From JAWKHR01 sp041394725 (GTDB taxonomy: Bacteria > Acidobacteriota > Vicinamibacteria > Vicinamibacterales > SCN-69-37), in NCBI GenBank assembly GCA_041394725.1, contig JAWKHR010000046.1, positions 1-53,354 of the forward strand: DNA of 53,354 bases. The letters are read 5' to 3'. Within the stretch, counting starts at the first letter, position 1. Every line of letters begins with the position of its first letter. The position numbers were made by a program, and so were the translations under genes. The notes under the pieces are model-generated. The model made no database searches. It was not told the origin of the DNA and worked only from the letters and a program-made list of their open reading frames with translations. Below are positions 1-9,940 of this stretch, in pieces.

Positions 1-1
1 C

Positions 2-568
2 GCCGCGGATCCGACGTTCGCCCGCACCCGCGGGTTCGTCGAGTACGACGACCGGCGTCCGCTCAACGCGCGCCGCGGGGGCCTGTACCGGCTGGACGTC
101 GCGCGTTACACGGACCGCGACGGCGGCCGGTACACGTTCACGCGCGCCACGCTCGACCTGCGCCAGTACGTGAGCTTCCTGGCCGAGCGCCGCGTGATCG
201 CCACGCGTCTCTGGGTCGCGACGACCGAGCCCGCCGACGGCGCGCGGGTGCCGTTCTACCTGCAGCCGTCCCTCGGCGGCAACGACACGCTGCGCGGCTT
301 CCGCGCCGTCCGCTTCCGCGGGCCGCACGCCATCCTGCTCCAGGCGGAGTACCGCTGGGAGATCTGGTCCGCGCTCGAGGCCGCCATCTTCTACGACGCC
401 GGCAAGGTCGCGCTGCGGCGCGCGGACCTCGACTTCCGCGATCTCGAGCACGACTACGGTTTCGGCTTCCGCTTCAACACCGACGACGGCATCGTCATGC
501 GCGTGGACGCGGCGTTCGGCAGCCGCGATGGCAGGCACCTCCATGTGGTCTTTGGCGGCATCTTCTGA
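2..568 (+). CDS. Omp85/BamA-like outer-membrane barrel, C-terminal part
   Basis: The reading frame is open from the first bases of the window, so the gene begins upstream and only the last 188 residues or so are present. The visible part looks like the C-terminal barrel of the Omp85/surface-antigen family (BamA, TamA, patatin-type): a 'GGNDTLRGF' segment, matching the conserved (V/I)RG(Y/F) substrate-pore motif, is followed by alternating strands and a terminal Phe (GGIF), the usual signal for barrel assembly. Family members insert or export proteins across the outer membrane. The stop overlaps the start of the next gene by about 40 bases, so the two may be co-expressed. POTRA domains, if any, lie outside the window, so the subfamily cannot be named. 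Confidence 0.8.
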   Translation, partial: AADPTFARTRGFVEYDDRRPLNARRGGLYRLDVARYTDRDGGRYTFTRATLDLRQYVSFLAERRVIATRLWVATTEPADGARVPFYLQPSLGGNDTLRGFRAVRFRGPHAILLQAEYRWEIWSALEAAIFYDAGKVALRRADLDFRDLEHDYGFGFRFNTDDGIVMRVDAAFGSRDGRHLHVVFGGIF

Positions 569-2303
569 ACGGGCCGCCCGCCCGTCCCGCTCGTCCGGTG
601 CGTCCGGCTCGTCCGGTGGGTCCGACCGTTTCGGCGCTTCCGGCCGGTCCGGCGGGTCCGCCGGGCGGCGCGGGCCCGGCTGGCTCGCGGTGGCGTTCGT
701 GGCGGTGGCCGCGTCGGCCGTCGCGTGGGACGGCGGCGTCTCGGCGGCCGATCCGGTCTTCTATCCCGACGACCCGATCTGGCACGACGACGACATGGCG
801 CTCGACGCGTCCGGGACGCAGGAGATCGAGGACTCGAACGGCTACGACTTCGTCGTCAACACGTTCGTGCGGCCGGGCGAGCACCGCGACGTCCGGGCGA
901 TGAACGTGAACACGGTGGACGAGGTGCCCGACTCGAGCTGGTTCGTCAACCGGATCGGCCGCCGGCCGATGCCCGTCGACGAGATCGTCCGCGGGCCCGA
1001 CTCGCAGGCGTCGATCTCGCTGGACGGCTGGATCGTGTCGGGCGGCAAGTCGGGGGGCGTCCAGCCCGGGTTCCGGATGAAGAACCCGGCCGGTCACACG
1101 TACCAGATCGAGTTCGACCCGCCCGACAACCCGGAGATGGCGACCGGCGCGGAGATCATCGGCACCGCGTTCTACCACGCGTTCGGGTATCACACCGTCG
1201 AGGTCTACCTCGCGGAGCTGGACCCGGATCGCCTCGTCATCTCGCCGGACGCCCGCATCAACGACCCGCTGCTCGGCGAGCGCCGGGCGCTGACGCGCCG
1301 TGACATCGACGACGTGCTGCGGCGCGGCGCGCGGATGCCGAACGGGCACTACCGCGTGCTGGCGAGCCGGTTCGCCGACGGCGAGCCGCGCGGCAACTTC
1401 CGGTACTACGGCACCCGGCCGGACGACCCCAACGACATCGTGGCGCACGAACATCGCCGCGAGCTGCGCGGCGCGCGCGTGTTCGGCGCGTGGCTCAACC
1501 ACGACGACTCGCGCGGTGTGAACAGCCTCGACTTCCTCACGACCGACGGCGATCGCCGGTACATCCGGCACTACATGTTCGACTTCGGGTCGATCATGGG
1601 CAGCGGGACGAAGTTCGCGCAGCGGCACCGCGCCGGCAACGAGTACATCCTCGAGTGGAAGCCGGGCTGGCTGACGCTGGCGACGCTCGGGCTGTACACG
1701 CGTCCCTGGCTCCACATCGCCTATCCGCGCGTGCCGGCGTCGGTGGGCCGCTTCGAGGGCGAGGCGTTCGACCCGGCGGCGTGGAAGCCGGAGTACCCGA
1801 ACCCCGCGTTCGACAACATGCGCGCCGACGACGCGTTCTGGGCGGCGCGGATCGTCTCGCGGTTCACCGACGAGGCGATCGCGGCGGTCGTGCGCAAGGC
1901 GGAGTACTCGGACCCCGCCGCGACCGACTACGTCACGCGGGTGCTCATCCAGCGGCGCGACAAGGTGCTGCGAACCTGGCTCGCGGGCGTGAACCCGCTG
2001 GTGGACTTCGCGTTCGACGGGCGCCGGTTGACGTTCGGCAACGCCGCGGTCGAAGCGGGCGTCGCGACCGCGGCGCGGGAGTACCGCGTGACGTGGAGCC
2101 GCTTCGACAACGCGACGGGCACGGCCACCGCGATCGCGAGCACCGCGTCGTCGATGCCGTCGATCGACGCCCCGGCGGGCCTGGCCGGCGCGCCGCCGGC
2201 GTTCCTGCAGGTGGACGTCGCCGCAATCCACCCGGACCACCCGTCCTGGGCGACGCCGCTCTCGGTCCACTTCCGCCGCGATGGCGAGGGTGGACGCTGG
2301 TGA
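528..2303 (+). CDS. Secreted protein of unknown function with possible kinase-like fold
   Basis: The 591-residue protein has a Ser/Gly-rich N-terminus (about residues 16-48, encoded by short tccgg-type repeats), then an Arg-Arg pair and a hydrophobic segment (52-66) that looks like a signal peptide or anchor. I do not recognise a named family. The order of motifs resembles atypical protein kinases (HipA, Fam20C, CotH): a Gly-rich stretch and strand with Lys (GGKSGG..., FRMK185), a helix with Glu209, then WLNHDDSRGVN (323-332) like a catalytic loop with Asp and Asn, then a DFG triplet at 352-354 after a short strand. The fold is inference; the motifs are seen. Residue 543 is an alternative ATG. 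The gene overlaps the end of the Omp85-like gene, which suggests joint expression and an envelope location. Confidence 0.7.
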   Translation: MAGTSMWSLAASSERAARPSRSSGASGSSGGSDRFGASGRSGGSAGRRGPGWLAVAFVAVAASAVAWDGGVSAADPVFYPDDPIWHDDDMALDASGTQEIEDSNGYDFVVNTFVRPGEHRDVRAMNVNTVDEVPDSSWFVNRIGRRPMPVDEIVRGPDSQASISLDGWIVSGGKSGGVQPGFRMKNPAGHTYQIEFDPPDNPEMATGAEIIGTAFYHAFGYHTVEVYLAELDPDRLVISPDARINDPLLGERRALTRRDIDDVLRRGARMPNGHYRVLASRFADGEPRGNFRYYGTRPDDPNDIVAHEHRRELRGARVFGAWLNHDDSRGVNSLDFLTTDGDRRYIRHYMFDFGSIMGSGTKFAQRHRAGNEYILEWKPGWLTLATLGLYTRPWLHIAYPRVPASVGRFEGEAFDPAAWKPEYPNPAFDNMRADDAFWAARIVSRFTDEAIAAVVRKAEYSDPAATDYVTRVLIQRRDKVLRTWLAGVNPLVDFAFDGRRLTFGNAAVEAGVATAAREYRVTWSRFDNATGTATAIASTASSMPSIDAPAGLAGAPPAFLQVDVAAIHPDHPSWATPLSVHFRRDGEGGRW

Positions 2304-2305
2304 AA

Positions 2306-2420
2306 CTGGGGGTCAGGTCTTGGATCGCAGCCTCCCCAGCCGAGTGATTACAAAACTGTCAGAGAGAACCTGGCTGACAATCTTGTAATCACTCGGCTCG
2401 AGCTGCGATCTGACCCCCAG
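2306..2420. repeat. REP/MITE-like hairpin element, copy 1
   Basis: A 115-base nested inverted repeat fills almost the whole gap between two convergent genes. The outer arms are 2306-2331 and 2402-2420; they pair fully except for a 6-base bulge (gtcttg, 2317-2322). The inner arms, 2339-2362 and 2374-2397, match at 22 of 24 positions around an 11-base loop. The first 25 bases from 2309 recur identically at 15795-15819, and the other end (2410-2419) recurs at 15868-15877. Such short dispersed palindromes with ends of the type ggggtcag/ctgacccc are typical of elements moved by REP-associated Y1 transposases, but no transposase gene is in the window. It could also end transcription from both sides. 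Confidence 0.85.
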
Positions 2421-2426
2421 CCCCCC

Positions 2427-2738
2427 TCAGGCGTCCTCGGTCACGGCCTGCAGGGGAAAGCCGGCGTCGCGCGCCAGGGCGATCACCGATTCGGCCTTCG
2501 TCTCGGCGACTTCCCACGGGTAGATCCCCGCGATCCCGCGGCCGTTGACGTGCACGTGCATCATGATCTGGTAGGCCTGCGCGGGCGACTTCTGGAAGAC
2601 CGCCTGCAGCACGTGCATCACGAACTCCATCGTCGTGTAGTCGTCGTTGAGCAGGACGACCTTGTAGAGCGACGGCTCCTTGCGCTGCGTGCGCGCGCGT
2701 TCCCTGACCTCGCCCTCGGTGGATCGATCGCGGCTCAT
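2427..2738 (-). CDS. clpS: ClpS, adaptor of the ClpAP protease
   Basis: The 103-residue product is of normal ClpS length. ClpS binds the N-domain of ClpA and delivers substrates bearing N-degron residues (Leu, Phe, Tyr, Trp) for degradation in the cytoplasm. The family signature is present: YKVVLLNDDYTTMEFV with the Asn-Asp pair that grips the substrate N-terminus, a later HVNGRGIAGIYPWEVAETK segment with the conserved His and the helix that ends in AETK. I chose the ATG at 2738 because it makes an ATGA overlap with the stop of the upstream thioredoxin-like gene and leaves the usual short N-terminal tail; the open frame further upstream is antisense-type Arg-rich sequence. clpA is not next to it here. 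Confidence 0.95.
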   Translation of the reverse strand: MSRDRSTEGEVRERARTQRKEPSLYKVVLLNDDYTTMEFVMHVLQAVFQKSPAQAYQIMMHVHVNGRGIAGIYPWEVAETKAESVIALARDAGFPLQAVTEDA

Positions 2739-3418
2739 CGTCCCCCGGCCGGCGCGGCGCCGGCGCCGGGCGTCTCGGCGAGCGCCACGATTTCCGCGAC
2801 CGTCGAGTCGCCGCGGTCCCAGTCGTACCAGGACATCTTGCGGCTCACGCGCTCCTGCGGGGAGAGCGCCTGACCCGCGGGGCCGAGAAACCAGTCCTGC
2901 AGCGCCGACGGGCGCTCGACCCACACGCCGGCGACCGCGGCGCCGCGCAGCAGCACGATCGTCGGCGTCGCCGGACGGTCGTCGGGCGTCCGGTGCTGCT
3001 GCATGATCGGCAGCCCGAGATCACGGCCCACGATGCGGAGCGGCACGCCGGCCTCGGCCGCGAGCTTCGCCAGGTACGGCACCGTGGACACCGAGTCCGA
3101 GCAGGCCGCCTCGGCAATCGCCAGGATGCGGAGGTCGGCGGAGACCGCGCGCAGCCGCGCGACGAGCGCGCCGGCGGGACGGGCGCGCGCGGCGTTGGCT
3201 TCCCAGCGGTCGCGCTGCGCGCTGGCGGACGCGAGGAAGTCCTCGAACGTCACCCCGCGGTCGAACAGCGCCGCGGCGTCGGCGGTCTGCACGACGGTGG
3301 ACGCGGCCGGAACGGCGGGCATGCCGGTCGCCGGCGAGGCGACCGAGGCGCCCGGATGGCCCGCCCCGGGGCCGGCGACGAGGACCACGAGCGACAGGGC
3401 GGCAAGGGCGCGAGGCAT
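2735..3418 (-). CDS. Exported thioredoxin-fold protein
   Basis: The 227-residue product starts with a hydrophobic signal-like segment (about 3-20), then a helical region, then a thioredoxin-like core: LRILAIAEAACSDS followed by a helix, a cis-Pro-type segment (ATPTIVLLRG) and the final strand. It resembles the Thioredoxin_9 type, but the usual CxxC is reduced to one Cys in 'ACSDS', so a disulphide reductase role is doubtful and a structural or thiol-carrier role is possible. It overlaps clpS by four bases (ATGA), so the two are probably translated together. The link to ClpS is unexplained. Confidence 0.7.
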   Translation of the reverse strand: MPRALAALSLVVLVAGPGAGHPGASVASPATGMPAVPAASTVVQTADAAALFDRGVTFEDFLASASAQRDRWEANAARARPAGALVARLRAVSADLRILAIAEAACSDSVSTVPYLAKLAAEAGVPLRIVGRDLGLPIMQQHRTPDDRPATPTIVLLRGAAVAGVWVERPSALQDWFLGPAGQALSPQERVSRKMSWYDWDRGDSTVAEIVALAETPGAGAAPAGGR

Positions 3419-3460
3419 AGGGAGAGCCTATCAAACCGCGTTGGAGTACAGTCAGACGCC

Positions 3461-4390
3461 ATGACCACGCTGGCCGCCGGCCTGGACTACGTCGACCTGC
3501 GGTTTCTCGGCACGCCCGGGGTGATTGCCTGCGCGCTGCTCACCGGTCCCGACGGCGTCGCGCTCGTCGATCCGGGACCGGCGACGACGCTCGACACGCT
3601 GCACGCGACGCTCGCCACCCGCGGCATCGGCCCGCGCGACCTGCGCGCGATCCTGATCACGCACATCCACCTGGACCATGCCGGTGCGACGGGCCGGCTG
3701 CTCGAGGCCTGCCCGCAGGCCGAGGTGTTCGTCCACGACTCGGGCGCGCGGCACCTCGCCGATCCGTCCCGCCTGCTGCGCAGCGCGACGCGGCTGTACG
3801 GCGACGACATGGACCGGCTCTGGGGCGAGGTACGGCCGGTGCCCGCCGACCGACTGCGCCCGCTCGGCGCCCGCGCGGGCGACCCGCCGCTGCGCCTGCG
3901 CGTGGTCGGCCACGACCTCGAGGTGATCCACACGCCCGGGCACGCGTCGCACCACGTCAGCTACTTCGCGCCGGCGTCGCGCGTGGCGTTCGTGGGTGAC
4001 ACGGCCGGGCTGTGCCGCGAGAGCGGCCGCCTCGTCATTCCCGCCACGCCGCCGCCCGACGTGGACCTCGCGGCCTGGCGCGCGAGCACGGATCGGATCC
4101 TGGCGTGGGAGCCGGCGACGCTGTTCCTCACGCACTTCGGACCGCACCCGGCGCCGCGGGTGCACCTGCAGGACTTCTGGACGCGGCTCGACGCGTGGAA
4201 GCGTGCCGTGGCGGCCGACCTCGCGCGACCGGGCGACGACGAAGCCCGGGCGCGTGCGTTCGCCGAGGCGGTGACCGACGACATCACGCGCGCGACGAAC
4301 CGCGCGGAGGCCGAGGCCTATGCCGAGGCCGGACGCTTCGACTTCTCCTGGACCGGCCTGGCGAGGGCCCTGAGGGACACGACGCGATGA
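3461..4390 (+). CDS. Metallo-beta-lactamase-fold hydrolase
   Basis: The 309-residue protein is a cytoplasmic MBL-fold enzyme. The metal-binding motif HIHLDH is at residues 68-73, followed by HTPGHASHH, GDTAG with the bridging Asp, and THFGPHP with the last His. It resembles glyoxalase-II-like and lactonase-like members, and the substrate cannot be read from sequence. The ATG at 3461 is used because the protein then begins directly with the first MBL strand. The gene is divergent from the thioredoxin-like gene (42 bp gap) and its stop overlaps the start of the decarboxylase gene (ATGA), so the two form an operon. Confidence 0.9.
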   Translation: MTTLAAGLDYVDLRFLGTPGVIACALLTGPDGVALVDPGPATTLDTLHATLATRGIGPRDLRAILITHIHLDHAGATGRLLEACPQAEVFVHDSGARHLADPSRLLRSATRLYGDDMDRLWGEVRPVPADRLRPLGARAGDPPLRLRVVGHDLEVIHTPGHASHHVSYFAPASRVAFVGDTAGLCRESGRLVIPATPPPDVDLAAWRASTDRILAWEPATLFLTHFGPHPAPRVHLQDFWTRLDAWKRAVAADLARPGDDEARARAFAEAVTDDITRATNRAEAEAYAEAGRFDFSWTGLARALRDTTR

Positions 4391-5772
4391 CCGACCGTGA
4401 TGCCGTGCTGATTCGCGCCGCGCGCCTCGCGCAGGACTACCTGGCCGGCGTGGCGGACCGCCCGGTCGGCGCGCGCGCGACCGCCGACGCGCTGCGGGCC
4501 ACGCTCGGCGGCGCGCTGCCCGAGACGGGCGAGGCGCCGACCGCGGTGCTCGATCGGCTCGCCGCGGCCGCCGTGGACGGCACGGTCGCCACCCAGGGCC
4601 CCCGCTACTTCGGGTTCGTCGTCGGCGGCAGCGTGCCGGCGGCGACCGGCGCCGACTGGCTGGTGTCCGCCTGGGACCAGAACGCCGGCATCTTCGTCCT
4701 GTCGCCGCTGGTCTCGGTGGTCGAGGAGATCACACTCGACTGGATCCGCGCGATCGTCGGCCTGCCCGGAGGCTGGAGCGGCGGCTTCGTCACCGGATGC
4801 CAGATGGCCAACTTCACGAGCCTCGTGGCCGCGCGGCATCACGTGCTGGCCGAAGCCGGCTGGGACGTGGAGGCGCTCGGGCTCCACGGCGCGCCGCCGA
4901 TCGACGTGATCATCAGCGACGAGGCGCACTACACGATTTCGATGGCGCTGCGGCTGGCGGGGCTCGGCGCCGCGACGGCGCGCCGGGTGCCGACCGACGG
5001 CCAGGGCCGGATGCGGCCGGCGGAGCTCGAGGCGATGGTCCGCCACACGACGGGCCCGTGCATCATCTGCGCGCAGGCCGGGAACGTGAACACCGGCGCG
5101 TTCGATCCTCTCGCGCCGATCGCCGATCTCGCGAAGGCGCGTGGCGCCTGGCTGCACGTGGATGGCGCCTTCGGCCTGTGGGCGGCGGCGAGCCCGTCGC
5201 TGGCGCCGCTCGTGGCCGGCATCGACCGCGCGGACTCGATTGCCACCGACGCGCACAAGTGGCTCAACGTCCCGTACGACTGCGGCATCGCGCTGACCGC
5301 GCACCCCGACGCGCTGCGCGCCGCGCTCTCGCTGTCGGCCGCCTACATCCTCGCGAGCCGATCCGAGCGCGACCCGCACGAATACGTGCCGGAGGAATCG
5401 CGCCGCGGCCGCGCCGTGCCGGTCTACGCGGCGCTGCGATCACTCGGGCGCGACGGCCTCCGCGCCCTCGTCGAGCGCAACTGCGCGCAGGCGCGGCGGC
5501 TCGCCGACGCGCTCCGCGGCGCGCCAGGCGTGACGGTGCTGAACGACGTGGTGCTGAACCAGGTGCTGGTGCGGTTCACGCCGGCCGACGGCGGCGACGC
5601 GGACGCGTTCACGCAGCAGGTGGTCGCCCGCGTGCAGGCGGATGGCACGTGCTGGCTCGGCGGCACCACGTGGCACGGCATGGCGGCGATGCGGGTGTCG
5701 TTCAGCAACTGGTCCACGACCGACGAGGACGTGGACCGATCGGCGGCCGCGATCCTGCGCGCGGCGCGGTAG
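4387..5772 (+). CDS. PLP-dependent group II (aromatic-L-amino-acid type) decarboxylase
   Basis: The 461-residue protein has the fold and length of group II decarboxylases (DOPA, tryptophan, tyrosine and glutamate type). Visible PLP-site residues are His181 in SDEAHYT (stacking on the cofactor), Asp259 in HVDGAFG (pyridine nitrogen) and Lys291 in TDAHKWLN (Schiff base). The N-terminal part carries the 'GPRYFGFVVGG' segment typical of the bacterial AADC-like branch. Substrate is not certain; aromatic amino acids are the family default. The start at 4387 overlaps the MBL hydrolase stop by four bases, indicating translational coupling; perhaps the two act on the same compound. Confidence 0.88.
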   Translation: MTDRDAVLIRAARLAQDYLAGVADRPVGARATADALRATLGGALPETGEAPTAVLDRLAAAAVDGTVATQGPRYFGFVVGGSVPAATGADWLVSAWDQNAGIFVLSPLVSVVEEITLDWIRAIVGLPGGWSGGFVTGCQMANFTSLVAARHHVLAEAGWDVEALGLHGAPPIDVIISDEAHYTISMALRLAGLGAATARRVPTDGQGRMRPAELEAMVRHTTGPCIICAQAGNVNTGAFDPLAPIADLAKARGAWLHVDGAFGLWAAASPSLAPLVAGIDRADSIATDAHKWLNVPYDCGIALTAHPDALRAALSLSAAYILASRSERDPHEYVPEESRRGRAVPVYAALRSLGRDGLRALVERNCAQARRLADALRGAPGVTVLNDVVLNQVLVRFTPADGGDADAFTQQVVARVQADGTCWLGGTTWHGMAAMRVSFSNWSTTDEDVDRSAAAILRAAR

Positions 5773-5799
5773 TCGCCGGGGACGCGCGGGTGGACCGCG

Positions 5800-6636
5800 C
5801 TACCGGCCGATGCGGACGATGTTGAGCCCGCCGCCGCCGGGCACGACGAGCGGCGAGAGCGAGAAGCGGGAGCCGGCCGCGCCGAACGTCACCGAATGCC
5901 CGGCCAGGATCCCGACGGTCGCGCCCGCGATGACGTCGCTCAGGTAGTGCCGCCGGCCCTCCATGCGCGACGCGCCAATCCAGGTCGCCATCGCGTAGGC
6001 CGGCACGCCGGCCTTCCAGCCGAGCTCCGACTGCAGCACCGTGGCCGTCGCGAAAGCCGCCGACGTGTGGCCTGACGGGAACGACAGCACCGAGCCGTCG
6101 GGGCGCGTCCGGCGTACGGCGATCTTCATGAACTGGGTCGTGGTCTGCGCGACGATCTGGGCCCGGACGAGTTTCGCGCCGAGGCTGGCCACGCGCGGCT
6201 GGTGGATCGCGCGGCCGACCAGGTAGGTCGCGAACGCCGCGCCCCCCTGCACCGCCGCACTGCCGGCGACGCGGCCGGGCGAGAACAGGCGATCGGCGTC
6301 AGACCCCCAGCCGCCGCTCGAGAGCTTCGGGTCGAGCGCGTGCATCGAGAACGCACCCGCGATGCCGAGGCCGAGGACCGTCAGGCTGCGGTCGGTCGCC
6401 ATCCGGCGGAAGTCCGCCTTGAGCGGCGTGAAAAGGGAGGAGAAGGCCGGCGTTTCCGCGGGTGCCGGTGACACCGGCGCCGCGAGGACGTCCGCGGTGG
6501 GCGACAGCGCCGGCCGGGCCGGCGGCATCGTCGGCGGCGTCTGTGCTCCGGCCGGGACAGCGGTGGCGAGCAGGGCGGCGGTCAGGAGGCCGCAGGCGCA
6601 GCCACGAAGCGAACGGTCCATCGAACCCATAGACAA
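5800..6636 (-). CDS. Exported PAP2-family phosphatase
   Basis: The 278-residue protein has a signal peptide (about residues 10-31, ending AGAQ) and a C-terminal PAP2 domain. The three phosphatase motifs are visible: KIAVRRTRP, then FPSGHTSAA with the catalytic His, then SRMEGRRHYLSDVIAG. Family members dephosphorylate lipid phosphates such as undecaprenyl pyrophosphate or phosphatidate at the outer face of the inner membrane. Several hydrophobic segments flank the motifs. It stands alone between convergent and co-directional neighbours. Substrate cannot be decided from sequence. Confidence 0.9.
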   Translation of the reverse strand: MSMGSMDRSLRGCACGLLTAALLATAVPAGAQTPPTMPPARPALSPTADVLAAPVSPAPAETPAFSSLFTPLKADFRRMATDRSLTVLGLGIAGAFSMHALDPKLSSGGWGSDADRLFSPGRVAGSAAVQGGAAFATYLVGRAIHQPRVASLGAKLVRAQIVAQTTTQFMKIAVRRTRPDGSVLSFPSGHTSAAFATATVLQSELGWKAGVPAYAMATWIGASRMEGRRHYLSDVIAGATVGILAGHSVTFGAAGSRFSLSPLVVPGGGGLNIVRIGR

Positions 6637-6679
6637 AGGATACTCCGCGGCCCGACCGGGCGTTTCCCGGCCGTCCGGG

Positions 6680-8365
<1,686 letters not shown>

Positions 8366-8546
8366 GTGGGGGAATCGGGCCGGCGATCCCGGGCGTGACG
8401 GGGCCGGCCGTCGAGTCCAATATACGTGCAGTCCCCGCCCGGCGGTTCCCCCCGGGGGGGTGGCAGGGCCGGAGCGGCCGGCGAATAGGCCGGGGCCCAG
8501 GCGTGTAGAGGAGGCAGAACCGCGGCTCGGAGGCCGTGGCCGGCAC

Positions 8547-9116
8547 ATGAGCAGCGACGGATCGGCGGGCGGAGACGGCGACCTGGTGCGCCTGGCGCGG
8601 GACGGCGACGCGGACGCGTTCGGCGTGCTCGTCAGCCGGCACATGCGGCCCGCGTACTTCGCCGCGCTCGGTCTGGTCGGGTCGCGCGAGGACGCGCTGG
8701 ACCTCTCGCAGGAGGCGTTCGCGCGCGCCTTCCGCGCGCGGCGCCGGCTGGACCCGGACCGGCCGTTCTACCCGTGGTACTACACGATCCTCCGCCGGCT
8801 GTGCTTCAACTTCCTCCGCGACCGGCGCCTGCACGCGCGCCGGCTGGCCGAGGCGGCGACCTGGCTCGAGGCCCGGTCCGCCTCGTGGGTCGAGGACCCG
8901 GCCGTGCAGGCCGAGCGGGAGGAGGCGCGGGGGCGGGTCGCGCGCGCGATCGCGACGCTGCCGGCCCGCGACCGCGAGGTGCTGGTGCTCAAGGAGTTCG
9001 AGCACCTCACCTACCGGGAGATCGCGGTGCTGATCGACATCCCGATCGGCACCGTCATGTCGAGGCTCTATGCCGCCCGCCAGCGCCTGGCGGAGGCGCT
9101 CGAGGCACCGCGATGA
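8547..9116 (+). CDS. ECF-type RNA polymerase sigma factor
   Basis: The 189-residue protein has sigma region 2 (DALDLSQEAFARAFRARR, with PFYPWYYTILRRLCFNFLRD as the region 2.4 helix) and region 4 (LPARDREVLVLKEFEHLTYREIAVLIDIPIGTVMSRLYAAR split across the HTH). It lacks other sigma domains, as expected of an extracytoplasmic-function factor. The ATG at 8547 is used; the frame continues upstream but that part is unlike sigma factors. Its stop overlaps the next start (ATGA at 9113), which links it to the putative anti-sigma gene. The nearby divergent kinase could belong to the same signalling path, but this is inference. Confidence 0.93.
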   Translation: MSSDGSAGGDGDLVRLARDGDADAFGVLVSRHMRPAYFAALGLVGSREDALDLSQEAFARAFRARRRLDPDRPFYPWYYTILRRLCFNFLRDRRLHARRLAEAATWLEARSASWVEDPAVQAEREEARGRVARAIATLPARDREVLVLKEFEHLTYREIAVLIDIPIGTVMSRLYAARQRLAEALEAPR

Positions 9117-9592
9117 CCGGGACCGGAACCGACGATCTCGATCGGACCCGGCGGCTGATGATGGCCGTCATCGACGGCGAGAGTTCCATGGCCGAGCGGC
9201 AGGAGCTCGAGCAGGTCCTCGCGCGCGACGCCGCGCTCGCCGCCGAGTGGACGCGCCTGAACCGGGTGAAGGAGGTCACCGCCACCATGGCACTCACGGA
9301 ACCGCCCGACGAGATGTGGAACAGCTACTGGGCCTCGGTCTACAACCGGTCCGAACGCCGCGTCGCCTGGCTGCTGATCCTGGCCGGCCTCGTCGTCCTG
9401 CTCGGGTGGGGGCTGTGGCACCTGGTGCCGGTGCTGGTCGAGAAGCTGATCGGCGAGACGACCGTGCCGGTCGTCATCCGCGCCGCCATCGCCGCCGTGC
9501 TCACGGGCGGGGTGCTCCTCGTGGTGTCGGTCATCCGCGAGCAGCTCTCGTCCTCGAGCCGCGACAAGTACGACAGGAGGGTGTCCCGATGA
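9113..9592 (+). CDS. Putative membrane anti-sigma factor
   Basis: The 159-residue protein has an acidic N-terminal part resembling anti-sigma domains (MMAVIDGESSMAERQELEQV... as in the start of zinc-type anti-sigma factors) but no HxxxCxxC motif. Two hydrophobic segments follow, about residues 84-106 and 118-141, so the N-terminal domain would be in the cytoplasm where it could bind the sigma factor. The position immediately after the sigma gene with a four-base overlap is the main support. It might instead be a simple membrane protein co-expressed with the sigma factor. Confidence 0.65.
   Translation: MTGTGTDDLDRTRRLMMAVIDGESSMAERQELEQVLARDAALAAEWTRLNRVKEVTATMALTEPPDEMWNSYWASVYNRSERRVAWLLILAGLVVLLGWGLWHLVPVLVEKLIGETTVPVVIRAAIAAVLTGGVLLVVSVIREQLSSSSRDKYDRRVSR
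9575..9580 (+). promoter_or_regulatory. Shine-Dalgarno site of the YbjQ-family gene
   Basis: A perfect AGGAGG lies 8 bases before the ATG at 9589, inside the last codons of the anti-sigma gene. It fixes the start of the short downstream gene. Confidence 0.8.
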
Positions 9593-9936
9593 CCATCACG
9601 CCCGCCGCCACGGTGGCCGGCAAGCGCGTGGCCCGCTCGCTCGGCCTCGTCTACGGCAACACGATCCGCGCCCGGCACGTCGGCAAGGACCTGCTGGCCG
9701 TCCTCAAGAACCTGGTGGGCGGCGAGATCCAGGAGTACACGAAGCTGATGGCCGAGGCGCGCGAGCAGGCGGTGGATCGGATGGTGGTGTCGGCCGAACG
9801 CGCGGGCGCCAACGCGATCCTCAACGTGCGCTTCACGACGTCCTACATCATGGGCAACGCGTCGGAGATCCTCGCCTACGGCGAGGCGGCGGTGCTCGAG
9901 GACGCGCCCCAGCCGCCGGCGGCGGTGGCCGGTTGA
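9589..9936 (+). CDS. YbjQ/UPF0145-family protein
   Basis: The 115-residue product has the YbjQ (DUF74) pattern: a first strand ending VYGNTIRARHVGKD, a helix with GGEIQEYTKLMAEAREQAVDRM, then AERAGANAILNVRFTTSYI and a last strand AYGEAAVLE. The family forms pentamers and its function is unknown, with a suggested link to metal binding. The start is set by the SD site at 9575 and by the ATGA overlap with the upstream anti-sigma stop. It therefore forms the third gene of the sigma operon. Confidence 0.85.
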   Translation: MTITPAATVAGKRVARSLGLVYGNTIRARHVGKDLLAVLKNLVGGEIQEYTKLMAEAREQAVDRMVVSAERAGANAILNVRFTTSYIMGNASEILAYGEAAVLEDAPQPPAAVAG

Positions 9937-9940
9937 CGCC

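Noticed and set aside
2739..2924. N-terminal extension of ClpS
   Set aside because: The extra 62 residues are Arg/Gly-rich shadow of the upstream gene; the ATGA overlap marks the real start.
6299..6309. gtcagaccccc, similar to the end of the hairpin element
   Set aside because: It lies in the PAP2 coding sequence with no partner arm, so it is a chance match.
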